This document shows positions 10,239-18,812 of a DNA stretch of 64,000 nt, in pieces (the first letter of the stretch is position 1; every line of letters begins with the position of its first letter). Below the pieces are notes generated by a model, which had not been told where the DNA came from, made no database searches, and was given only the letters and a program-made list of their open reading frames with translations. This DNA comes from Nocardioides oleivorans (GTDB lineage: Bacteria; Actinomycetota; Actinomycetes; Propionibacteriales; Nocardioidaceae). Both the position numbers and the translations under genes were made by a program. The stretch is from positions 124,001 through 188,000 of the forward strand of contig NZ_SDWT01000002.1 of NCBI RefSeq assembly GCF_004137255.1, given 5' to 3'.

Positions 10239-11216
10239 ATGAAGAAGCTCATCGCCACCGTCGCGGTCGCCGCCACCCTCGGCGCCGGCCTCACCGCCTG
10301 CGGCTCCGACGACGACTCCGCGTCCGGCGGCACCCAGATCACCTTCGGCTACATCGGCGACTTCAACGGCACCAGCCTGCTCGCCGTCGCCGAGGAGCAG
10401 GGCCTGTGGGAGAAGGCCGGCCTCGACGTCGACACCAAGGTCTTCACCGACGGCCCGACGCAGATCACGGCGCTCGGCGCCGGTTCCCTCGACTACGGCT
10501 ACATCGGCCCCGGCGCCGTCTGGCTGCCTGCCTCGGGCCAGGCCAAGATCATCGCCGTCAACACCCTCGGTGGCGCCGACCGCGTCATCGCGCAGCCCGG
10601 CATCGACTCCATCGAGGACCTCGAGGGCAAGAAGGTCGCCGTCCCCGAGGGCACCTCGGGCGACATGATCCTGGGCCTCGCGCTCGACGCCGCCGGGATG
10701 ACCCGCGACGACGTCGACCTCGTCCCGATGGACCCCCCGACGATCGTGTCGGCCTTCAGCGCCGGCCAGGTCGACGCGGCCGGCATCTTCTACCCCTCGA
10801 TCGACACGATCAAGCAGCAGGTGCCCGACCTCGTCGAGCTCGCGCAGAACAGCGACTTCTCCGACGACTTCGCGTTCCCCACCGCGTTCGTGGCCGGCAA
10901 CGACGTCGACGCCGGGACCAACGCCGAGGTCGTCGCCGTGCTCCGCGAGGCGATGGACTACCGCGCCGACCACATGGACGAGGCGATCGCGGCGACCGCC
11001 GAGATGCTCGACCAGCCCGTCGACGCCGTCGAGCGCGACGCCAGCCACAACGAGGTGATGACCGCCGACGAGCTCGACGGCCTCACCGAGGACGGCACCG
11101 TCGACGGCTGGTTCACCGCCCTCCAGGACTTCTTCGTCACCGCCGGCAAGATCGACGAGCCGGTCGACCCGTCGACGTTCTACCTCGGCGACGACTTCGT
11201 GGCGGCCGGCAAGTGA
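10239..11216 (+). CDS. Lipoprotein substrate-binding protein, SsuA/THI5-like (NMT1) family
   Basis: The 325-residue protein begins with a lipoprotein signal peptide: KK, a hydrophobic run, then the lipobox LTAC with the lipidated Cys at 21. Mature residues show the NMT1/SsuA pattern: ITFGYIGDFNGTSLLAVAEE, GLWEKAGLDVDTK, and DLEGKKVAVPEGTSGDMILG. It would capture a small organic sulfur or nitrogen compound outside the membrane for the adjacent permease and ATPase. AAGGA lies about 8 bases before the ATG. The stop overlaps the GTG of the first sulfatase, linking uptake to sulfate-ester hydrolysis. Confidence 0.9.
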   Translation: MKKLIATVAVAATLGAGLTACGSDDDSASGGTQITFGYIGDFNGTSLLAVAEEQGLWEKAGLDVDTKVFTDGPTQITALGAGSLDYGYIGPGAVWLPASGQAKIIAVNTLGGADRVIAQPGIDSIEDLEGKKVAVPEGTSGDMILGLALDAAGMTRDDVDLVPMDPPTIVSAFSAGQVDAAGIFYPSIDTIKQQVPDLVELAQNSDFSDDFAFPTAFVAGNDVDAGTNAEVVAVLREAMDYRADHMDEAIAATAEMLDQPVDAVERDASHNEVMTADELDGLTEDGTVDGWFTALQDFFVTAGKIDEPVDPSTFYLGDDFVAAGK

Positions 11217-12730
11217 CCGCCTCTCCGAGGCTGGGCGGTCGGCGGAACATCCTGTTCCTGATGACCGACCAGCACCGGGTCGACACCCTCGGCGCCTACG
11301 GCAACCCGCACGTCCCCACCCCGGCGGTCGACGAGCTGGCCCGCACCGGCACGCGCTTCGACCGCTGGTACACCCCGACGGCGATCTGCACCCCGTCGCG
11401 GGCGAGCCTGCTCACGGGGCAGGCCCCGTTCCGGCACAAGGTGCTGGCCAACGCCGAGCGCAACGTCGGCTACGTCGAGGACCTCCCGGAGGACGTCTTC
11501 ACCTTCCCGGTTGCGCTCAGGGAGGCCGGCTACAACACGGGCCTCGTCGGCAAGTGGCACGCGGGCACCAAGCGTGAGCCGGCCGACTACGGCCTCGACG
11601 GGGTCCACCACCCCGGCTGGCACAACCCGGTGGACCACCCCGACTACCTCGCCTACCTCGCGGAGCGGGGGCTGCCGCCGTACGAGATCAGCGACCGCGT
11701 CCGGGGCACGCTGCCCAACGGCGGGCCGGGCAACCTGCTCGCCGCGCGGCTCCACCAGCCGGTCGAGGCCACCTTCGAGCACTACATGGCCGACCGGGCC
11801 ATCGAGATGCTCGAGCGCTACGCCGCCGACGTGCACGACGAGGGCAAGCCGTTCTACCTCGGCCTGCACTTCTTCGGTCCGCACCTGCCCTACATCGTCC
11901 CGGACCACTACTTCGACCTGATCGACCCGGAGTCGGTCGAGCTGCCGAGGTCGATCGGGGAGACGTTCGAGGGCAAGCCGCCGGTCCAGGCCAACTACAG
12001 CGCGCACTGGACCTTCGACACGATGCCGATCGAGGTGACCCGCAAGCTCATCGCCGTCTACTGGGGCTACGTCGCGATGATCGACGAGCAGGTCAGCCGG
12101 GTGCTGGCGCGGATGGAGGAGCTCGGGCTCCGCGACGACACGGCCGTGTTCTTCACCTGCGACCACGGCGAGTTCACCGGGAGCCACCGCCTGCACGACA
12201 AGGGCCCGGCGATGTACGAGGACATCTACCGCACCCCCGGCATCGTCCGGGTCCCCGGCGCTCCGGAGGGCCAGGTCCGCGACGAGTTCGTCAGCCTGCT
12301 CGACTGCACGGCCACGATCCTGCAGCTGGCCGGCCTCGACGCGGCACCGGCGGTCGACTCGCGCAGCCTGCTGCCGCTGGTCGACGGCGAGCAGCCGGAG
12401 TGGGCCGAGGACATCGTCTGCGAGTTCCACGGCCACCACTTCCCCTACCCGCAGCGGATGCTGCGCGAGGACCGCTACAAGCTGGTGGTCAACCCGGCCG
12501 ACCACAACGAGCTCTACGACCTCGAGACCGACCCCGACGAGCTCCAGAACCGCTACGAGCACCCCGAGCTGGCACCCATACGGGCCCGGATGATGCGCCG
12601 CCTCTACACGCTCCTGCGCGAGCGCGACGACCGCTTCTTCCACTGGATGACGTCGATGTACGACGTGGGCGAGCTCGACTACGACCCGATGATGAGCGGC
12701 CTCGACGAGTCGACCTACGTGGGGCGCTGA
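11213..12730 (+). CDS. Type I sulfatase (Cys-type), cytoplasmic
   Basis: This 505-residue alkaline-phosphatase-superfamily sulfatase has the formylglycine consensus CTPSRASLLTG, with the modified Cys at 59. Metal-binding elements are the N-terminal LFLMTDQHRVD and the C-terminal FFTCDHGEFTGSH; the Asp-Gln pair instead of Asp-Asp is seen in choline-sulfatase-like members. LVGKWHAG is also conserved. There is no signal peptide, so it acts inside the cell on an imported sulfate ester. The GTG start overlaps the binding-protein stop by 4 bp. Substrate is unknown; choline-O-sulfate-like, sugar-sulfate and aryl-sulfate esters are all possible. Confidence 0.9.
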   Translation: MTASPRLGGRRNILFLMTDQHRVDTLGAYGNPHVPTPAVDELARTGTRFDRWYTPTAICTPSRASLLTGQAPFRHKVLANAERNVGYVEDLPEDVFTFPVALREAGYNTGLVGKWHAGTKREPADYGLDGVHHPGWHNPVDHPDYLAYLAERGLPPYEISDRVRGTLPNGGPGNLLAARLHQPVEATFEHYMADRAIEMLERYAADVHDEGKPFYLGLHFFGPHLPYIVPDHYFDLIDPESVELPRSIGETFEGKPPVQANYSAHWTFDTMPIEVTRKLIAVYWGYVAMIDEQVSRVLARMEELGLRDDTAVFFTCDHGEFTGSHRLHDKGPAMYEDIYRTPGIVRVPGAPEGQVRDEFVSLLDCTATILQLAGLDAAPAVDSRSLLPLVDGEQPEWAEDIVCEFHGHHFPYPQRMLREDRYKLVVNPADHNELYDLETDPDELQNRYEHPELAPIRARMMRRLYTLLRERDDRFFHWMTSMYDVGELDYDPMMSGLDESTYVGR

Positions 12731-12731
12731 C

Positions 12732-14153
12732 GTGGCGCGGCGTCCGAACGTGGTGGTGGTGCTCACCGACGACCACGCGGCCCACGCGGTGTCGGCGTAC
12801 GGCTCCGTGGTCAACCGGACCCCGCGCATCGACGAGGTCAGCGAGCTCGGCTGGCGCTTCGAGAGCTGCTTCGCGACCAACAGCCTCTGCTCCCCCAGCC
12901 GGGCGTCGATCCTCACCGGCACCTACAGCCACGTCAACGGCGTCACCACGCTCGTGACGCCGATCGACGCCTCGCAGCCGACGTTCGTCTCGCAGCTGCG
13001 GGCGGCGGGCTATCGCACCGCGATGGTCGGGAAGTGGCACATGGGGGACGGCGCGGGTCACGACCCGGAGGGGTTCGACTACTGGGACGTGTTCATCGAG
13101 CAGGGCGAGTACGTCGACCCGCAGCTGCTGTCCGCCGACGGGCTGCGCGTCGTGGAGGGCTACGCGACGGACATCGTCACCGACCTGGCCCTGGGCTGGA
13201 TCGACTCCCTCGACGACCTCCCGGGCGACGACCCGTGGTGCGTGCTGGTCTGGCACAAGGCTCCGCACCGGCCGTGGGTGCCCAACCCGGCCGGTCCGCA
13301 CCCGCGGTCGGCCACCCTGCCCGTGCCCGCGACCTTCGACGACGACTACGCCACCCGGAGCACCTCGGTGCGCCGCGCGGCGCTGCGGATCGCGGAGCAC
13401 CTCACGAGCGAGGACCTCAAGGTCGAGCCGCCACCCGGCCTCGGCTACGAGGAGCTCGCGTTCTGGAAGTACCAGCGGTTCATGGCCGACTACCTCGCGT
13501 GCGTGGCCAGCGTCGACGACAACGTCGGGCGCCTGGTCGACCACCTCCGCGACCGCGGCGACCTCGACGACACGCTGCTCCTCTACGCCTCCGACCAGGG
13601 CTTCTTCCTCGGCGACCACGGCTGGTTCGACAAGCGGCTGATGCACGAGGAGTCGCTCCGGATGCCGCTGCTGCTCGCCTATCCGCGCCGGCTGGGCGGC
13701 GGGCGCGTCTTCACCGACATGGTCACCAACGTCGACTGGGCACGCACGATCCTGGACGCGTGCGGCGTCGAGCCGCACCCGCGGATGCAGGGCCGCAGCT
13801 TCTGGCCCGACCTGCTCGGTGAGCCGGAGCAGCCCCCCACGACCGGCGTCTACTACCGCTACTGGGAGCACGACGACGTGTTCCACAAGGCGCCCGCGCA
13901 CTACGGCTACCGCACCGAGCGCCACAAGCTCGTCTACTTCTACAACGACGGCCTCGGGCTGCCCGGGACCGGTCCCGACACCTACCCACCGGAGTGGGAG
14001 CTCTACGACCTCGTGAGCGACCCGCACGAGTTGGTGAACGTCGCCGACGACCCGGCCTACGCCTACGTGCGGGCGGACCTCACCCGCGCGATGTGGGCCG
14101 AGCAGGCGCGGCTCGGTGACGAGCCGCACCCCTCGCAGCCGGAGCCGGCATGA
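12732..14153 (+). CDS. Type I sulfatase (Cys-type), cytoplasmic, second paralogue
   Basis: This is a 473-residue sulfatase with the formylglycine motif [11 protein letters not shown] (Cys53), N-terminal metal ligands in [19 protein letters not shown], and the C-terminal [18 protein letters not shown]. The last motif is typical of the subgroup related to N-sulfoglucosamine sulfohydrolases and iduronate-type sulfatases. It has no signal peptide. It follows the first sulfatase after one base and overlaps the FGE gene by 4 bp. The two paralogues are clearly divergent, so they probably act on different bonds or on successive intermediates. Confidence 0.9.
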   Translation: MARRPNVVVVLTDDHAAHAVSAYGSVVNRTPRIDEVSELGWRFESCFATNSLCSPSRASILTGTYSHVNGVTTLVTPIDASQPTFVSQLRAAGYRTAMVGKWHMGDGAGHDPEGFDYWDVFIEQGEYVDPQLLSADGLRVVEGYATDIVTDLALGWIDSLDDLPGDDPWCVLVWHKAPHRPWVPNPAGPHPRSATLPVPATFDDDYATRSTSVRRAALRIAEHLTSEDLKVEPPPGLGYEELAFWKYQRFMADYLACVASVDDNVGRLVDHLRDRGDLDDTLLLYASDQGFFLGDHGWFDKRLMHEESLRMPLLLAYPRRLGGGRVFTDMVTNVDWARTILDACGVEPHPRMQGRSFWPDLLGEPEQPPTTGVYYRYWEHDDVFHKAPAHYGYRTERHKLVYFYNDGLGLPGTGPDTYPPEWELYDLVSDPHELVNVADDPAYAYVRADLTRAMWAEQARLGDEPHPSQPEPA

Positions 14154-15109
14154 GCTCGTGCTGCGCGCCCGGACGGGACCCCGGGCGAGACCCCGGGCGA
14201 GACCCCGGACACCGGCCCGTCGCGGTCGCCCTCGGCTCCACGCCGGGACCAGGACACCACGTCGTCGAGCAGGTGCAGGTCCCGGCACAGGGCTTCGCCA
14301 TGGGCGACGCCCATGGTGACGGCGACCGGGCGGACGGTGAGACGCCGGTGCACCCCGTGCGCGTCGACGCCTTCGACATCGACGCCACCACCGTCACCAT
14401 CGCCGACTTCGCCGTCTTCGCCGACGCCACCGGCCATGTCACCGACGCCGAGCGCTTCGGGTACTCGGCCGTCTTCCACCTGCACCTGCACCCCGCCGAC
14501 CTTGCTCGCGTCGTCGGCCGGCCGGCGCAGACCCCGTGGTGGTACGGCGTCGCCGGCGCCGACTGGCGCCACCCCGACGGCCCGTCGTCGAGCACCGACG
14601 ACCGTGCCGACCACCCCGTCACCCACGTCTCGTGGACCGACGCGACGGCGTACGCCGACTGGGCCGGGCGCCGGCTGCCGACGGAGGCCGAGTGGGAGTG
14701 CGCCGCCCGTGGCGGCAGGCCCGGTGAGCGCTACCCCTGGGGCGACGACCTCCCGGTCGACGACCACGCCGCCAACATCTGGCAGGGCCGCTTCCCCGAC
14801 CGTGACGACGCCCTCGACGGCTGGTCCGGCACGGCGCCGGTGCGCGCCTTCGCGGCGCACGGCTACGGGCTCCACCAGGCCGTCGGCAACGTCTGGGAGT
14901 GGTGCTCCGACTGGTTTGCCGCGGACTGGTACGCCCGATCCCCCGTCGACGATCCCCGCGGTCCGGTGACGGGCACGGCACGCGTCATGCGGGGCGGCTC
15001 GTTCCTCTGCCACGACTCGTACTGCAACCGCTACCGCAACGCCGCCCGCTCGGCCAACACGCCCGACTCCTCCACCAGCAACCTCGGCTTCCGCACGGTC
15101 GGTCGCTGA
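14150..15109 (+). CDS. Formylglycine-generating enzyme (sulfatase-activating oxidase)
   Basis: This copper-dependent enzyme oxidises the active-site Cys of type I sulfatases to formylglycine. The catalytic Cys pair is present in [12 protein letters not shown] (C287 and C292), with the same spacing as C272/C277 of the Streptomyces enzyme. Other FGE-sulfatase signatures are [33 protein letters not shown] and MRGGSF. The product is 319 residues with no signal peptide, matching its two cytoplasmic sulfatase clients encoded just upstream. The N-terminus carries three GRDP repeats (about residues 8-19) encoded by 12-bp tandem repeats. The ATG overlaps the sulfatase stop codon. Confidence 0.93.
   Translation: MSSCCAPGRDPGRDPGRDPGHRPVAVALGSTPGPGHHVVEQVQVPAQGFAMGDAHGDGDRADGETPVHPVRVDAFDIDATTVTIADFAVFADATGHVTDAERFGYSAVFHLHLHPADLARVVGRPAQTPWWYGVAGADWRHPDGPSSSTDDRADHPVTHVSWTDATAYADWAGRRLPTEAEWECAARGGRPGERYPWGDDLPVDDHAANIWQGRFPDRDDALDGWSGTAPVRAFAAHGYGLHQAVGNVWEWCSDWFAADWYARSPVDDPRGPVTGTARVMRGGSFLCHDSYCNRYRNAARSANTPDSSTSNLGFRTVGR
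14174..14210 (+). repeat. 12-bp tandem repeat encoding (GRDP)3
   Basis: About three units of a GGGCGAGACCCC-like 12-mer sit in the 5' end of the FGE gene and encode [12 protein letters not shown]. The segment precedes the conserved FGE fold, so copy-number change would stay in frame and would probably be tolerated. Confidence 0.55.
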
Positions 15110-15132
15110 GCCCGTCAACGAAAGGCCACTCC

Positions 15133-17334
15133 ATGAGACGTCTCGGGACGCTCGTCCTCGCCCTCTCCGCGCTCCTCCTGCCTGCGCTCACCGTCACCGC
15201 GGTGACGTCGGCGCCCGGCCAGGCCGCCGAACGGTCCACGACGCGGCCGGCCGCGGGGACCTACACCAACCCCGTCACGGCTGGCACCGTCGACACCTTC
15301 CCCGACCCGGCGACCATCCGCGGCCACGACGGCCGCTGGTACGCCTACGGCACCACCAACCCGATCTTCAGCAGCCGCGGCGAGACGGGTGAGCACGTGC
15401 TGCCGATGCTGCGCTCGGACGACCTCGTCCACTGGACCTACGCGGGTGACGCGATCGACGTCGCCGACCAGCCCGCCTGGTGGCCGGCCGGCACCCGCGC
15501 ATGGGCGCCGGACATCCGCTTCCTCGACGGGCAGTACCACCTGACGTACTCCCTCTCGACCGGCGGCATCGGACTGCTGACCAGCGACGCCCCGACCGGT
15601 CCGTGGACCGACGACGGCCTCGTCCTGACCGCGAGCAGCGGCTGCCCGACCGGTGTGATCGACCAGGCCGTCTTCACCGACGACGACGGCAGCCACTACC
15701 TCTACTGGGGCAGCTACGACACGATCTGCGTCGCCCGGATGAACGCCGACGCCACCGCCGTCACCGGCCCGGTCACGCAGGTCGGCCACGGCAAGCGGAT
15801 GGAGGGCGCGTACGTCGTCGCCCGCGACGGCTACTACTACCTGATGTACTCCGACGGCTCGTGCTGCGACGGCGCGTTCAGCGGCTACCAGGTGAAGGTC
15901 GCGCGCTCCACCAGCCCGCTGGGGCCGTTCCGCACCCCGTCGGGTGGCGTCCTCACCGACCTCACCAGCCACGACGGGCTCGTCGTCGGCTCCAGCGGCA
16001 ACGGCTGGGACGGTCCCGGCCACAACAGCGTCGTCACCGACCTCGCCGGCCAGGACTGGCTGGTCTACCACGGCGTCCCCGAGGCCGACCCCGACTTCCC
16101 GGCCGTCACCGGCGCCAACGGCGCACTGCTGCGGCTGACCAAGCGGCCACTGCTGATCGACCGCCTCGACTGGATCGACGGCTGGCCCGTGGTCAACGCC
16201 GGCGCGGGCCCGTCGACCGGGCCTCGGACGGCGCCCGTCACCAGCCACCTCCCTGGCACCACGATCGGCAGCGCCACCCTCGACCGCGGGCGCAGGCTGT
16301 CGGGTCGCCCGGTCCTCGGAGACGTGCGCGTCGAGGGGAGCCTGACCGGTGACGGCGCCGGCCTCGTCGTCGGCGGCGCCACGGCCTGGCTCCGCGACGG
16401 GAGGCTCGTCGTCTCCTCCGGGCTGCGTCGTTCGACGAGCGCGCTCCCCGACGACTTCGACCCGACGACCCCGCACTGGGTGGTCGCCGAGCGTCGCGGT
16501 CGCACGCTGTGCGTGGAGGTCTCCAGCGACCGGCTCCACGAGCCGCTCGCGACGGCGTCCCTCGACCGGGTGCTCCCCGTCGGGCGCGTCGGGGTCGCAT
16601 CGTCCGGCACGCGGGTCACCGCGACCGCCGTGGGCGCCGCACGCCTGCACCGGCCCGTCACGACGCGCGTGGCCGACCCGACCGTGGGTTCGCTGCTGCC
16701 GGCCTACTCCGACGAGTTCGACGGCGCCGGGCGACCGGAGGCGGCCGACCCCGCGTGGCGGTGGGTCCGGGGCGCGTCGGCGAGCCCGACGCTCACCGGT
16801 GGCTCGCTGGTGTGGCCGACCCAGGCCGGCGACCTCTACGGGACCGACAACCGCGCCTCGGTCCTGCTCCGCGACGCCCCGGCCGGGGACTTCACCGTGG
16901 AGACGAAGCTGACCTTCGACGGCAACCGCGGCAACCAGCAGGCCGGTCTCGTGCTCTACGACACCAACGACCGCTACCTGAAGCTGTCGCACTCGGTGCT
17001 GCCGCTGTCGCACACCGACCGGCTGCTGCACTCGACAGAGTTCCTCAAGGAGGGCCCGCGCCCGACCTACAGCCTGCCGACGCCGGTCTTCGACGGTCCG
17101 ATGTTCGGCGGTCGCACGGCCGGCACCATGTGGTTGCGACTCCGCAGCACGAGGGACGCTGCCTCGGGCACCTACGACGTCCGGATGGCATCGAGCACCG
17201 ACGGCCGGACGTGGGAGTGGGGTGGCACCTGGACCCTGCCCGTCGTCGACGGACGATCCCTGCAGATCGGCCTAGTGTCGATGAACGCCACCGGCGCGAC
17301 GGCGTCCTTCGACCACGTCCGCACCTACGGCTGA
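15133..17334 (+). CDS. Secreted glycoside hydrolase family 43 protein with C-terminal beta-sandwich
   Basis: The 733-residue protein starts with a Sec signal peptide (MRRLG, a Leu/Ala-rich run, likely cleavage after GQAA). The GH43 five-bladed propeller follows: the general base Asp in TFPDPATIRG, the pKa-modulating Asp in WAPDIRFLDG, and the acid Glu in GKRMEGAYVV. The C-terminal region (about 530-733) resembles the DUF1349/concanavalin-like module, with GNQQAGLVLYDTNDRYLKLS. GH43 enzymes cleave alpha-L-arabinosides or beta-xylosides. GAAAGG precedes the ATG. It lies 23 bp after the FGE gene, so it is probably in the sulfatase operon and may act on a sulfated or decorated glycan outside the cell. 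Confidence 0.87.
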   Translation: MRRLGTLVLALSALLLPALTVTAVTSAPGQAAERSTTRPAAGTYTNPVTAGTVDTFPDPATIRGHDGRWYAYGTTNPIFSSRGETGEHVLPMLRSDDLVHWTYAGDAIDVADQPAWWPAGTRAWAPDIRFLDGQYHLTYSLSTGGIGLLTSDAPTGPWTDDGLVLTASSGCPTGVIDQAVFTDDDGSHYLYWGSYDTICVARMNADATAVTGPVTQVGHGKRMEGAYVVARDGYYYLMYSDGSCCDGAFSGYQVKVARSTSPLGPFRTPSGGVLTDLTSHDGLVVGSSGNGWDGPGHNSVVTDLAGQDWLVYHGVPEADPDFPAVTGANGALLRLTKRPLLIDRLDWIDGWPVVNAGAGPSTGPRTAPVTSHLPGTTIGSATLDRGRRLSGRPVLGDVRVEGSLTGDGAGLVVGGATAWLRDGRLVVSSGLRRSTSALPDDFDPTTPHWVVAERRGRTLCVEVSSDRLHEPLATASLDRVLPVGRVGVASSGTRVTATAVGAARLHRPVTTRVADPTVGSLLPAYSDEFDGAGRPEAADPAWRWVRGASASPTLTGGSLVWPTQAGDLYGTDNRASVLLRDAPAGDFTVETKLTFDGNRGNQQAGLVLYDTNDRYLKLSHSVLPLSHTDRLLHSTEFLKEGPRPTYSLPTPVFDGPMFGGRTAGTMWLRLRSTRDAASGTYDVRMASSTDGRTWEWGGTWTLPVVDGRSLQIGLVSMNATGATASFDHVRTYG

Positions 17335-17337
17335 GCC

Positions 17338-18459
17338 TCAGCCCCGAGCGACGACGAGGCCCAGCCAGTCCGCGAGCGCGTCGATCTCCGCGTCGACGCG
17401 CTCGCGGCGCTTCCCGGACCAGTCGCCGTCCTCGTGGACGGCGTCGACGAGGAGCACCCCACCGTCGCGGTCGGCGGTCGCGTCGACCTTGCCGACGAGC
17501 TCGTCGCCGTCGAGGACGGGCATCGCCCAGTAGCCCCACTGCCGCTTGGCGACCGGCTTGTACATCTCGAGCTGGTAGTCGAACTCGAAGAGCTCCTCCA
17601 TCCGCTTGCGCTCGAAGACGAGCCGGTCCAGCGGGGACAGGATCGCGGTGCGTCCCTCGAAGGCCTCGAGGTCGTCCAGCCGGTCCGGGTCGACCCGCCA
17701 GGTCCCGCGGACGCCCTCGACGCGGGCAGCGACGCCGGTGCCGCGGACGTCGTACCTCTCCTCCCAGTCCTCGAGCTGGCGCGGCCGGGCGATCCCGTGG
17801 GCGCGCAGCCGTCGCCGGGCGAGCTCGAGGTGCGCCTCCTCGACGGGTACGACGGCGTCGCCGGGGTGCACGCGCGAGGCGAGGTCCCACTGGCGCTCGC
17901 GCCCCTCACGACTGGCCACGGCGACCTCGCCGCGCGACTCGAGGCACTCGAGCAGCTTCATCACGTTCTTGTTGTTGGTCCATCCGGTCGAGCGCCACGG
18001 CACCTCGCAGGTGTCGGGCAGGTCGCGCGCGGCGGTCGGCCCCTCGGCGCGGAGGTGGGCCAGCACGTCGCGGCGGCAGCCGTCGTTGGCGGCCACCCAG
18101 TCGCGGAGGTCCTCCTGCCACTCCTTGAGCGGCGGCTCCCCCGGCCACAGCGCCATGTCGGCGGCGAGCAGCGAGATGTCCTCGCTCGGGCGCAGCATCG
18201 CCTTGAGCTCCACGAGCGCGCCGTCGCCGACGGCCTCCGCCAGGTCGTCGGGGTCGTAGCCGTTGCCGAGCCTGGTCCAGAGCGCGAGGTCGGCGTGCTC
18301 GGCCACCACCCGGGTCAGGTCGACCTGCAGGAACCCCAGGTGCCGGATCGTCCCCAGCACGTCCGTCGGCCGCTGCGCCGAGAGCAGCTGGGCGCGTACG
18401 GCGATGCGGCGGGCGTCGCGGCGGCTCAGGTCGGTCGTCGGGGTCCCGGATGCGGCCAT
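17338..18459 (-). CDS. Winged-helix DNA glycosylase, YcaQ/AlkX-like (HTH_42 family)
   Basis: The 373-residue protein belongs to the family whose characterised members (E. coli YcaQ, Streptomyces AlkZ) unhook DNA interstrand crosslinks. The catalytic Q-phi-D/Q motif is visible as QVD at residues 45-47 in GFLQVDLTRVV. YcaQ-type broad-range enzymes carry Q-phi-D and the antibiotic-specific AlkZ enzymes carry Q-phi-Q, so this belongs with the YcaQ type. Later landmarks are LSPLDRLVFERKRMEELFEF and KRQWGYWAMPVL. It has no signal peptide. Its stop is 3 bp from the convergent GH43 stop. Confidence 0.8.
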   Translation of the reverse strand: MAASGTPTTDLSRRDARRIAVRAQLLSAQRPTDVLGTIRHLGFLQVDLTRVVAEHADLALWTRLGNGYDPDDLAEAVGDGALVELKAMLRPSEDISLLAADMALWPGEPPLKEWQEDLRDWVAANDGCRRDVLAHLRAEGPTAARDLPDTCEVPWRSTGWTNNKNVMKLLECLESRGEVAVASREGRERQWDLASRVHPGDAVVPVEEAHLELARRRLRAHGIARPRQLEDWEERYDVRGTGVAARVEGVRGTWRVDPDRLDDLEAFEGRTAILSPLDRLVFERKRMEELFEFDYQLEMYKPVAKRQWGYWAMPVLDGDELVGKVDATADRDGGVLLVDAVHEDGDWSGKRRERVDAEIDALADWLGLVVARG

Positions 18460-18665
18460 GCCCGGATCCTAGGCCGGACGGGCGGGGGTGAAAGGGCCAG
18501 CCGGTATGGCCCGAACGGGTCATTCATGCCCCAGATCAGGCAATCCCGGCGGGTTTCCACGTGGATCGCGTCACGGGGTGCGACTCTCGACGTCTAGTCA
18601 GCATCCGCTCGCCCACCAACACGGGCGGGGCATCTCGGAACAACCAGCTGCCGTGGGGGCACACC

Positions 18666-18812
18666 ATGTGGGACACCGTCGAGACCAGCACCAACCACCT
18701 GTCGCACGACATCCCGTGCACGGGCTGCGGCCACGGCCGCCACACCTACCTGCCGTGCTCGGACACGTGCGACTGCGCGCACGGGCGCGACCGGGTGCTC
18801 AGCGTCGTCTGA
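18666..18812 (+). CDS. Small Cys-rich protein (zinc-ribbon-like), 48 residues
   Basis: MWDTVETSTNHLSHDIPCTG begins the frame and CGHGRHTYLPCSDTCDCAHG follows, giving five Cys (CTGC, then C, CDC) and several His. The pattern suggests a metal-binding knuckle. Small actinobacterial proteins of this type are uncharacterised. An ATG at 18666 begins the conserved-looking part; the longer in-frame start at 18561 adds an unlikely N-terminus. The gene ends 14 bp before the convergent phosphatase end at 18799, inside that gene's 3' region. Function is unknown. Confidence 0.6.
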   Translation: MWDTVETSTNHLSHDIPCTGCGHGRHTYLPCSDTCDCAHGRDRVLSVV

